NCBI GenBank assembly: GCA_047616325.1
Contig: JBLHGN010000042.1
Location: 1 to 18,041 of the forward strand
Source: JBLHGN01 sp047616325
GTDB lineage: Bacteria; Pseudomonadota; Gammaproteobacteria; Pseudomonadales; Cellvibrionaceae
DNA length: 18,041 nt
Reading direction: 5' to 3'
The position numbers and the translations under genes are program-made. Shown here one piece after another: positions 1-6,812 of the stretch; the stretch's first letter is position 1, and each line of letters starts with the position of its first letter. The notes beneath the pieces are model-generated. The model searched no databases, was not told where the DNA came from, and saw nothing but the letters and a program-made list of their open reading frames with translations.

Positions 1-34
1 TAATTGGCGACTCATTAAGATCGCTAAAAACAGG

Positions 35-256
35 CTAGCAGGCGAAATTCCCGTCTTTTCGGCGACGTTCGCATTCTTTTCTGATATTTTCACAGGCAGT
101 TACTCTGCCGGGAGAAGTGGGGTTTCCCTGCGTGCAGGCATCTTGCTTGGCGGCAAGTTCCCGGTTGCTCATATCTTTCATACCGCCCTCACAGCCAGTG
201 AGAGTCAAAATTAATCCAATTACCGTTGAGGCGATAACTGTTTTCAGGTGTGTCAT
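35..256 (-). CDS. EexN-like small lipoprotein
   Basis: A 73-residue protein with a lipoprotein signal: a hydrophobic stretch at about residues 7-20 ends in the lipobox LTGC with Cys22 as the lipid-attachment residue. The mature part is only about 50 residues, highly charged, with three further cysteines (41, 55, 62) and a final Cys73. The pattern of a short helix, 'NRELAAK..ACTQGNP', then 'ACENIRKECERR' resembles EexN-family lipoproteins, named for plasmid entry exclusion but common on chromosomes as orphans. The start is supported by a purine-rich AGGGAT sequence just upstream (262-267 on the complement). No conjugation gene lies next to it, so an exclusion role is not implied. The family call is by motif appearance; that it is a small lipoprotein is more certain. 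Confidence 0.7.
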   Translation of the reverse strand: MTHLKTVIASTVIGLILTLTGCEGGMKDMSNRELAAKQDACTQGNPTSPGRVTACENIRKECERRRKDGNFAC

Positions 257-332
257 AACTTATCCCTGGTTTGCGGACATTAAATACTATTGTGACCAAC
301 AGGCCAATTATTTGAGGTCAACTCTAAATTAA

Positions 333-708
333 TAGATGCGACCTAAAGTGTAGCTTATACTTTTGCTTTATGAGAAATTTATACATCCTGCCTTAAATAT
401 CTAAGGGTTTTCGTTCTGCGCGGCCAAGATAACGATGAAACTTATTATTTTGTAGTCATAAATTCCTAAAATAGTGGCTCGCTTTCGCTACTGACTTGGT
501 ATTATTGCCGTCTAACTGCCTAATTTAGCGCCTAAGTCACGCCATTTATCGTTAAGTCAGCGCATAATACGTCACTGTTAGCACACCGCATCCTTGTGAA
601 AACTAGCTACCATAAGAATTAGCTATTTTAAGCAACAATATACTTCTAGCCGCGCTGTAAATTTAACGACACGCCAATATTTTCTTTTCAACCTAAGAAT
701 AATAAGAA
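333..708. other. Intergenic region, no gene recognised
   Basis: This AT-rich stretch separates the divergent EexN-like gene and the TRAP small permease gene, so it should hold both promoters. I find no open frame of useful length, no RNA gene and no convincing -35/-10 pair. The bases just before the permease start contain only a weak purine run (AATAAG). Confidence 0.5.
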
Positions 709-1281
709 ATGCGCTTATATCTATTGCTCTCGAGCATACACCAAAAAATCGAACAATTGCACGACGCCATCGGCAAGACGCTTGCGTGGTTAACCTTCTT
801 TATGGTGCTGGTAGTTTGCTTAGTGGTGACCTTGCGGGCTGTGTTCAACGTGGGCTCCATCGCCCTGCAGGAAAGCGTCACGTATATGCACGCCCTAGTC
901 TTTATGCTCTGCTTAGGCTATACCGCAAAAGAACAGGCTCACGTTCGCGTAGACATTTTTTATCGACGCTTTAACGCTGAACAAAAAGCATGGGTAAACG
1001 CCATTGGCGGAGTGATTTTTTTGCTTCCATTTTCGCTCTTTATGGTGCTGATAAGCTGGCAGTTTGTTAGCGAAGCCTGGCGCGTACACGAAGGCTCTGG
1101 TGACCCAGGCGGCATTCAGGCCATTTTTTTGCTTAAAAGCGTTATGCCGCTAGCCGGCATATTGTTAGCGCTGCAAGGTTTGGCCAATGTATTACAGAAC
1201 ATACTTGTGCTTACCTTTAAGGAGAACCCTTCGGATGGGGCCGCCAGAGCCCCTGTAGAAGCGCTAAAACATAATAACTAA
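709..1281 (+). CDS. TRAP transporter small permease (DctQ type)
   Basis: A 190-residue inner-membrane protein, the small subunit of a tripartite ATP-independent periplasmic (TRAP) transporter that uses an ion gradient for uptake. Four membrane segments are visible at about residues 24-43, 57-75, 97-118 and 143-165. Family features include 'QESVTYMHALVF' (54-65), the following 'EQAHVRVDIFYRR' (75-87) and a loop 'GSGDPGG' (129-135). These fit the subgroup that works with TakP/FcbT-type receptors. The large permease follows 82 bases downstream on the same strand. The matching receptor gene is convergent at 3320-4447. The ribosome site before ATG 709 is weak; no better start is evident, because residue 1 lies only about 23 residues before the first membrane segment. 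Confidence 0.9.
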   Translation: MRLYLLLSSIHQKIEQLHDAIGKTLAWLTFFMVLVVCLVVTLRAVFNVGSIALQESVTYMHALVFMLCLGYTAKEQAHVRVDIFYRRFNAEQKAWVNAIGGVIFLLPFSLFMVLISWQFVSEAWRVHEGSGDPGGIQAIFLLKSVMPLAGILLALQGLANVLQNILVLTFKENPSDGAARAPVEALKHNN

Positions 1282-1318
1282 CTTCGACTAAATACTTACT
1301 AGCCAGCCCTTGAATGAA

Positions 1319-1344
1319 CCCTTTGAAAGTGCCCTTTGAGAGTA
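1319..1344 (+). repeat. Imperfect 13-base tandem repeat
   Basis: Two adjacent copies, ccctttgaaagtg and ccctttgagagta, match at 11 of 13 positions. They lie in the 82-base spacer between the two TRAP permease genes, about 20 bases before the GTG start of the large permease. No function is evident. Confidence 0.6.
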
Positions 1345-1363
1345 CCCATACGATGGAAATACC

Positions 1364-2728
1364 GTGTTAGAAATGCTACCCCTAATTATGTTTGCCGTTG
1401 CCTGTTTTGCACTAATGCTTGGCTATCCTGTGGCGTTTACCTTGGCGGGTGTGGCGCTATTGTTTGCCGGTGTGGGAGTGACTAATGGCGTATTCGACGC
1501 GCAGTTTCTATTTAATTACCCAGAGCGCATTTTTGGCACCATGACGAACACGACGCTTATCGCGGTGCCGCTGTTTATCTTTATGGGGGTAATGCTGGAG
1601 CGCTCTAAAATAGCCGAGCAGTTGTTAGAGAATATGGCCTTGGCCTGTGGCCGCCTGCCCGCAGGCATGGGTATTTCAGTGGTACTGGTCGGTGCGCTCA
1701 TGGCTGCCAGCACCGGTATAGTGGGCGCCACGGTGGTAACCATGGGGCTGATGTCGCTTCCTACTATGCTTAAACGCGGTTACTCACCCGCATTGGCATC
1801 GGGCGTGATATGCGCCACAGGCACTCTCGGGCAAATTATTCCTCCCTCCATAGCCTTAGTGCTTTTAGGCGATATTATCTCCAGTGCCCATCAACAGGCG
1901 CAGCTGGCCAATGGTGTTTTTAACGCTGCGCCTGTGTCGGTGGGTGATTTATTTATGGGCGCTATTGTGCCGGGCCTGCTGCTGGTGGGTGCTTATATTG
2001 TATACCTACTTGTGGTGGGAATAGTGTGGCCAAAGGAAGCGCCCGCGAATACTGATAGCGCACGCTGCTCTAGTCGAGAATTGGCATTAAGCATATTGCC
2101 ACCCATAGTGCTGATGCTGCTGGTACTGGGCTCGATTATTTCCGGCAAGGCCACCCCCACAGAAGCGGCGGGTATTGGTGCCGCCGCTGCCACTGCGCTA
2201 GCGCTAAGTCGTGGCTTACTTAATATCAATATGCTGAAAGAGGTGATGTATTCCACCACTCGCGTGACCGCTATGGTGTTTGCAATTTTACTGGGCGCCT
2301 CGCTCTTTTCTTTGGTGTTTAATGGTTTAAACGGTGACACGCTGATTAAAAACCTATTCCAACAACTACCGGGAGGAACCCTTATGGCCGTTCTGGTGGT
2401 GATGTTGGTGATTTTTTTGCTGGGCTTTATCCTCGATTTTATCGAGATCACCTTTGTGGTGGTGCCCTTGGTTAGCCCTGTATTGTTACAACTGGGCGTT
2501 GACCCCATTTGGCTTGGCATTATGATTGCTATAAATCTTCAAACGTCATTTCTTACACCGCCCTTTGGTTTTGCGCTGTTTTACTTGCGAGGCGTAGCGC
2601 CGCCGGAGTTGCTTACATCGTCAATCTATCGTGGTGTTGTGCCTTTTATTGTGATCCAATTACTGCTTATGGCCCTACTAACTATGTGGCCGAGTTTAGT
2701 GACGTGGCTACCCTCTTTGGCAAAATAA
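1364..2728 (+). CDS. TRAP transporter large permease (DctM type)
   Basis: A 454-residue polytopic membrane protein, the large transport subunit of a TRAP importer, with about a dozen hydrophobic segments across its length. Conserved family stretches are present: 'TLIAVPLFIFMGVMLERS' near residue 63, 'AASTGIVGATVVTMGL' near 113, 'ATGTLGQIIPPSIALVLLGD' near 150, 'KATPTEAAGIGA' near 264, and 'NLQTSFLTPPFGFALFYLRG' near 391. The stretch 'HQQAQ..GVFNAAPVSVGDLFMGA' is typical of the mannitol/chloroaromatic or 2-oxo-acid TRAP subgroup. The start is the GTG at 1364. An in-frame ATG at 1373 would remove only three residues and cannot be excluded. It probably acts with the small permease upstream and the TakP-like receptor at 3320-4447. 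Confidence 0.93.
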   Translation: MLEMLPLIMFAVACFALMLGYPVAFTLAGVALLFAGVGVTNGVFDAQFLFNYPERIFGTMTNTTLIAVPLFIFMGVMLERSKIAEQLLENMALACGRLPAGMGISVVLVGALMAASTGIVGATVVTMGLMSLPTMLKRGYSPALASGVICATGTLGQIIPPSIALVLLGDIISSAHQQAQLANGVFNAAPVSVGDLFMGAIVPGLLLVGAYIVYLLVVGIVWPKEAPANTDSARCSSRELALSILPPIVLMLLVLGSIISGKATPTEAAGIGAAAATALALSRGLLNINMLKEVMYSTTRVTAMVFAILLGASLFSLVFNGLNGDTLIKNLFQQLPGGTLMAVLVVMLVIFLLGFILDFIEITFVVVPLVSPVLLQLGVDPIWLGIMIAINLQTSFLTPPFGFALFYLRGVAPPELLTSSIYRGVVPFIVIQLLLMALLTMWPSLVTWLPSLAK

Positions 2729-2746
2729 ACCCAGCCAAGCGAGCAT

Positions 2747-2768
2747 GAATGCGACCTTGCTCGCATTC
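2747..2768 (+). terminator. Possible weak terminator after the TRAP permeases
   Basis: A perfect 8-base inverted repeat, gaatgcga and tcgcattc, with a 6-base loop lies 18 bases after the large permease stop. It is followed by only a short T run (gtttg), so it may be a weak intrinsic terminator or an RNA-stabilising hairpin. Confidence 0.4.
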
Positions 2769-2817
2769 GTTTGACACAATAAGCGTTACAATAAAAGTCA
2801 CTATTAAAATCACAATA

Positions 2818-2842
2818 ACTAGTACTAGTGCGCTTCGGCGCA
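2818..2842 (+). promoter_or_regulatory. 12-base palindrome and UUCG hairpin before yciA
   Basis: The perfect palindrome actagtactagt (2818-2829) runs directly into a hairpin whose 5-base stem TGCGC/GCGCA (2829-2833 and 2838-2842) closes a TTCG tetraloop. Together they end 20 bases before the yciA start codon. C(UUCG)G loops are unusually stable in RNA. The palindrome could be a regulator binding site, and the hairpin a mark of the 5' leader. No T run follows, so it is not a standard terminator. Confidence 0.4.
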
Positions 2843-2862
2843 ATTATAAATAAGGTAAAAGT

Positions 2863-3261
2863 ATGCCCAGTGTCGACGAAGATCCTACCCCCAATGGCGA
2901 GTTGGCATTACAAACTTTAGCGATGCCTAGAAACACCAACGCCAATGGCGATATTTTTGGTGGTTGGCTGCTGTCGCAAATGGATTTAGCTGGCGCAATT
3001 GCCGCACGTGAAATTGCCAAGGGCCGAGTGACCACCGTGGCGGTGGGAAGTATGGTGTTTTTGTGTCCGGTACCGGTGGGTGCCACGGTGAGCTGCTACT
3101 GCGAAATTTTGGAAGTTGGGCGCTCTTCGGTAAAAACTTTAATCGAGGTGTGGGTGAACCTCTACGATCGCAATACCCAACAAAAAGTCACAGAGGGCGA
3201 CTTCATTTATGTGGCTATCGACGATACAGGCCGAACTCGGCCGCTGCCGGAAGAAGACTAG
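2863..3261 (+). CDS. yciA: YciA-family acyl-CoA thioesterase
   Basis: A 132-residue cytoplasmic hotdog-fold thioesterase that hydrolyses acyl-CoA to free acid and CoA. Length and sequence agree with E. coli/Haemophilus YciA. The catalytic-loop motif 'NANGDIFGGWLLSQMD' is at about residues 27-42, where the Asp of NGD is the family's catalytic acid. It is followed by 'GRVTTVAVGSMVFLCPVPVG' (residues 54-73) and 'EVWVNL'. An AAGG ribosome site seven bases before ATG 2863 supports the start. It stands 134 bases after the TRAP large permease on the same strand and converges with the TRAP receptor gene. Co-transcription with the permeases is possible but not shown. YciA enzymes have broad substrate range, so no particular acyl-CoA can be named. 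Confidence 0.93.
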   Translation: MPSVDEDPTPNGELALQTLAMPRNTNANGDIFGGWLLSQMDLAGAIAAREIAKGRVTTVAVGSMVFLCPVPVGATVSCYCEILEVGRSSVKTLIEVWVNLYDRNTQQKVTEGDFIYVAIDDTGRTRPLPEED

Positions 3262-3319
3262 TTGCGCGCGCGCTGGCAAACTGGGGCTAAGTCTACCCAA
3301 ACACACCATATCATCGCAT

Positions 3320-4447
3320 CTAATGACGCGTTCTGTAATAGGACTCTTCACTCAGGCGGTGGTAAGTTTTAGCGCCATCTAAAAAAGTTTTATACGAGCT
3401 GTAGACTTTATTGAAGCTGGGGTCGGATGCCGACATTTCGTCGTACAGCTGAAACGACAGCTCTTCGAAACGACGCATTACCGGCGCGGGGAATTCAAGG
3501 ATGTTCACCCCGTGAACGGTTTCCAGTTCCACCAAAGCGCCCTGATTGCGTGCCGTATACTCATCCAACATATCCTGGTTCACCGCTCGCGTGGCCACTT
3601 CAACTATTTTTTGTAAGTCCTCGGGCAAACCTTCATAGGCAGTTTTATTGACGATAAATTCCAGCGAGGGGCCGGGTTCGTGCCAACCGGGGTAGTAGTA
3701 GTATTTGGCGATTTCGTGAAAGCCAAAGGCCAAATCGTTGTACGGGCCCACCCATTCGGTGGCGTCGATCACGCCCGACTGCAGTGAGGTGTAGAGTTCG
3801 CCGCCCGGTATCGTTACTGCCGTGCCACCGGCTTTGCTGAATACTTCGCCGCCTAAACCGGGAATGCGCATTTTGAGGCCTTGTATGTCGTCAATGCTGC
3901 GAATCTCTTTGTTGAACCAACCGCCCATTTGCACGCCGGTATTGCCCCCGGCAAAGGGCACTAAATTAAATGGCAGGTAGAGTTCTCGCCATAGCTCCAT
4001 GCCCCCACCGTAGTGAAGCCAGCCGTTAAGCTCTTGAACATTCATGCCAAAGGGCACTGTAGAGAAAAATGGTGCGGCGGGAATTTTACCCTTCCAGTAA
4101 TACGCTGCGCCGTGCCCCATTTCGACACTACCCGAAGACACCGCACCAAATACACCGAGCGCGGGAACAATTTCATTGGCGCCGTATACGTGAATTAGCA
4201 GGCGACCATTGCTCATGGTTTTGACCATCCCGGCGAAATTTTCGGGTGCCAGACCCAGACCAGGAAACTTTTTTGGCCAGGTAGTCACCAACTTCCACTC
4301 ATAGACCTGTTCGGTATTACCCGCAGTGCTTTGCGTAAGCGTTGTATGCCCCGCCTGGAGGGTAAGCAGGGCAAACAGAACAACCACTAAAGCTACCAGT
4401 AGCACTATGGCTGTGGGCATCCACCAGGGGGAGTATCGGGGAGTCAT
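3320..4447 (-). CDS. TRAP solute receptor, TakP-like, membrane-anchored
   Basis: A 375-residue periplasmic solute receptor (DctP family) of the TakP/FcbT1 subgroup. Characteristic motifs are 'GGNTGVQMGGWF' (167-178), 'GLKMR' ending at Arg194, and 'DATEWVGPY' (228-236). In TakP the equivalent Arg salt-bridges the ligand carboxylate, and the Gln and Glu-Trp pair help bind ligand and cation. Gln173, Arg194, Glu231 and Trp232 are all kept, so a 2-oxo acid or similar carboxylate (for example lactate) is the likely ligand; this is inference from the subgroup. Instead of a clear cleaved signal it has one long hydrophobic helix (about 11-31) with little positive charge before it and no obvious cleavage site, suggesting a membrane-tethered receptor. 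AGGAAG five bases before the ATG (4453-4458, complement) supports the start. It is convergent to yciA and probably serves the permeases at 709-2728. Confidence 0.92.
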   Translation of the reverse strand: MTPRYSPWWMPTAIVLLVALVVVLFALLTLQAGHTTLTQSTAGNTEQVYEWKLVTTWPKKFPGLGLAPENFAGMVKTMSNGRLLIHVYGANEIVPALGVFGAVSSGSVEMGHGAAYYWKGKIPAAPFFSTVPFGMNVQELNGWLHYGGGMELWRELYLPFNLVPFAGGNTGVQMGGWFNKEIRSIDDIQGLKMRIPGLGGEVFSKAGGTAVTIPGGELYTSLQSGVIDATEWVGPYNDLAFGFHEIAKYYYYPGWHEPGPSLEFIVNKTAYEGLPEDLQKIVEVATRAVNQDMLDEYTARNQGALVELETVHGVNILEFPAPVMRRFEELSFQLYDEMSASDPSFNKVYSSYKTFLDGAKTYHRLSEESYYRTRH

Positions 4448-4551
4448 GTGATCTTCCTAAGAGGTAATGGTTTACGGTTATCTTCTCGGGTGCGGCCAAA
4501 CGACCGCAATTACTAAATGATTACAACTAATGCTCTGCGACCACAAAGCAG

Positions 4552-6726
4552 CTAAATCAGTTCTAGCTTGGCGTACTGCAATACTAACCATTTACTGCCC
4601 TGCCCACCAAAATTAACTTGCACGCGCACACCGGCACCCTGGCCTTCAAATTGCAAAATCACACCATCACCAAATAGGCTGTGCCTCACCGACTGCCCCA
4701 AACTCATGCCCGAAAATTGTTCCGGCAAGCTACTTTTCTGAACAGACGCAGAAAAGCTAACTGGGCGAGTCACACTCGATTTTATGCGCACCTCTTGGAT
4801 AAATTCACGCGGAATTTCGCGCACAAAGCGAGATACGGTATTGAACTTTTCGTCGCCGTACATGCGCCGACTCTCTGCGAAACTAATCACCAACTTTTTC
4901 ATGGCGCGGGTGATACCCACGTAACAGAGACGCCGCTCTTCTTCCAAGCGGCCCGGTTCGTCGATAGACATGCGGTGGGGAAACAAATTTTCTTCAACAC
5001 CGGCCAAAAACACCAGCGGAAATTCCAGGCCCTTGGCACTGTGCAGTGTCATCATTTGTACCGCGTCTTCAAATTCGTCGGCTTGCGAATCGCCGGCGTC
5101 TAGGGCAGCACGATCGAGAAAATCTTGCAGGGGCCCATTTTCACCCTCTTCATCGGCTTCAAAACTGTTACAGGCGTTGATTAATTCCTGCAGGTTTTCC
5201 ACTCTGGCCTGACCGCGCTCGCCTTTTTCCATTTGATGAAAGTTGAGTAGGCCGCTGTCGGTAACCACGTATTCCATCATTTTGGGCAATGTTTTAGACT
5301 CAATGCCCTGCTCCAATTCTTCGATTAGCTGAATAAATGTAGTCAGGGCGTTAGCCGCGCGCGCCGTAAATACACTATTGCTAAGCGCACCGAGGGTGGC
5401 CTGATACAGAGAGGTGCCCTGCTCGCGAGCAAAAAGTCGCAGCGTTTCCAGTGTTTTATTACCCACCCCCCGGGTTGGCGTGTTCACAATGCGCTCAAAC
5501 GCGGCATCGTCGTTGCGGTTGGTGATTAGGCGCATATAGGCCAAGGCATTTTTTATTTCCAGACGCTCGTAAAAGCGCTGGCCACCGTAGATGGTGTACG
5601 GAATATCTTCGCGAATTAAGGACTCTTCAATCACGCGCGACTGGGCGTTTGATCTGTAAAGTATGGCGGCTGCTGAGGCGGCACCACCCGTATTAATCCA
5701 CGACTTAATGCGGTCGACAATGTACCGCGCTTCGTCTTGTTCATTAAAAGCGGCATATAAATCAATTAATTCGCCTTCGGCATCGGAGGTCCACAGCGAC
5801 TTACCCATGCGCTCAACGTTATTTTCTATCACGGCGTTGGCGGCTTTGAGAATATTGGCACTGGAGCGATAATTTTGCTCCAGACGGGTGATTTCTACCG
5901 GAGTAAAATGCGTTTCAAAACTTTGAATGTTTTCAATTTTGGCGCCACGCCACCCATAAATAGATTGGTCGTCGTCGCCAACGGCCGTTACTTTGCATGT
6001 CTGCCCCGCCAACACCCTCAGCCAAGCGTACTGCACGGCGTTGGTGTCTTGAAACTCGTCCACCAACATAAAGCGAAAACGCTCTTGGTAGTGGCGCAAA
6101 ATACTGGGGTGCTTTAGCCAAAGTTCGTGTGAGCGCAATAAAATTTCAGCGAAATCGATCATGCCGCCGCGCGCGCAGGCCTCTTCGTAGGCGCTGTATA
6201 CGGTTTTCATGGCGGCGAGATAGGGGTCGTGACCCTCTTCGATGTACTGTGGTCGTATTCCTTCGTCTTTTTGGGAATTGATAAACCACTGGGTTTGCTT
6301 GTAGGGCCAGCGCTCTTCGTCGATGTCCAGGGCACTGTATATGCGTTTTATCAGGCGCAACTGGTCGTCGCTGTCGAGAATTTGAAAGTTCTGCGGCAGG
6401 CCGGCATCTTTCCAATGCGCTTTCAACAGCCGGTGGGCTATACCGTGGAAGGTGCCCACCCACATGCCGCGCAAACCGCCGTAGCCTTCGCCCAATACGT
6501 GGTTGAGACGCTCGCGCATTTCACGTGCGGTTTTATTGGTGAACGTCACAGCGAGTATTTCGTGTGGGGCGCAGCGTTCAACCTGGATAAGCCAGGATAT
6601 TCTGTGCACGAGTACCCGCGTTTTACCGCTGCCAGCGCCGGCCAGTACCAGCTGGTGATTGGGTGGCGCGCAAACGGCCTGGCGTTGGGCGTCGTTGAGG
6701 TCGGCTATTAATTCTGAAGGATTCAT
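4552..6726 (-). CDS. uvrD: DNA helicase II UvrD
   Basis: A superfamily 1A 3'-to-5' DNA helicase acting in nucleotide excision and mismatch repair. From the ATG at 6726 it has 724 residues, close to the 720 of E. coli UvrD. All helicase motifs are visible: Walker A 'GAGSGKTR' (30-37), motif Ia 'AVTFTNKTAREMRERL', Walker B 'LVDEFQDTNAVQY', motif III 'GDDDQSIYGWRGA', motif IV 'LEQNYRSS', motif V 'MTLHSAKGLEFPLVF', and motif VI 'EERRLCYVGITRAMKKL'. The C-terminal end 'GQSVRHSLFGDGVIL' to 'YAKLELI' is the Tudor-like domain of UvrD/PcrA. The frame extends upstream to a TTG at 6744, but the ATG at 6726 matches the family start 'MxxSxLIxxLNDxQR' and is preferred. Neither start has a strong ribosome site. 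The gene appears intact and stands alone. Confidence 0.97.
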   Translation of the reverse strand: MNPSELIADLNDAQRQAVCAPPNHQLVLAGAGSGKTRVLVHRISWLIQVERCAPHEILAVTFTNKTAREMRERLNHVLGEGYGGLRGMWVGTFHGIAHRLLKAHWKDAGLPQNFQILDSDDQLRLIKRIYSALDIDEERWPYKQTQWFINSQKDEGIRPQYIEEGHDPYLAAMKTVYSAYEEACARGGMIDFAEILLRSHELWLKHPSILRHYQERFRFMLVDEFQDTNAVQYAWLRVLAGQTCKVTAVGDDDQSIYGWRGAKIENIQSFETHFTPVEITRLEQNYRSSANILKAANAVIENNVERMGKSLWTSDAEGELIDLYAAFNEQDEARYIVDRIKSWINTGGAASAAAILYRSNAQSRVIEESLIREDIPYTIYGGQRFYERLEIKNALAYMRLITNRNDDAAFERIVNTPTRGVGNKTLETLRLFAREQGTSLYQATLGALSNSVFTARAANALTTFIQLIEELEQGIESKTLPKMMEYVVTDSGLLNFHQMEKGERGQARVENLQELINACNSFEADEEGENGPLQDFLDRAALDAGDSQADEFEDAVQMMTLHSAKGLEFPLVFLAGVEENLFPHRMSIDEPGRLEEERRLCYVGITRAMKKLVISFAESRRMYGDEKFNTVSRFVREIPREFIQEVRIKSSVTRPVSFSASVQKSSLPEQFSGMSLGQSVRHSLFGDGVILQFEGQGAGVRVQVNFGGQGSKWLVLQYAKLELI

Positions 6727-6812
6727 AGGTCGGGAGTATAACAAAAATTACTGTATGGAATACCAGTTACTTACATTGATTGGTATACGCGGGCAAGGGC
6801 TTTAACATTCCC

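Noticed and set aside
1993..2520. 175-codon minus-strand frame
   Set aside because: It is a shadow of the TRAP large permease, whose conserved motifs are on the plus strand.
2771..2799. Possible sigma-70 promoter with a perfect TTGACA before yciA
   Set aside because: No -10 element occurs at 16-18 bases; the nearest good match, tacaat at 2787, is only 10 bases away.
6229..6711. 160-codon plus-strand frame
   Set aside because: It is antisense to the Walker A region of uvrD and has no recognisable domain.
6744..6744. TTG at 6744 as the uvrD start
   Set aside because: The ATG at 6726 matches the usual UvrD N-terminus, and the six extra residues are not family-like.
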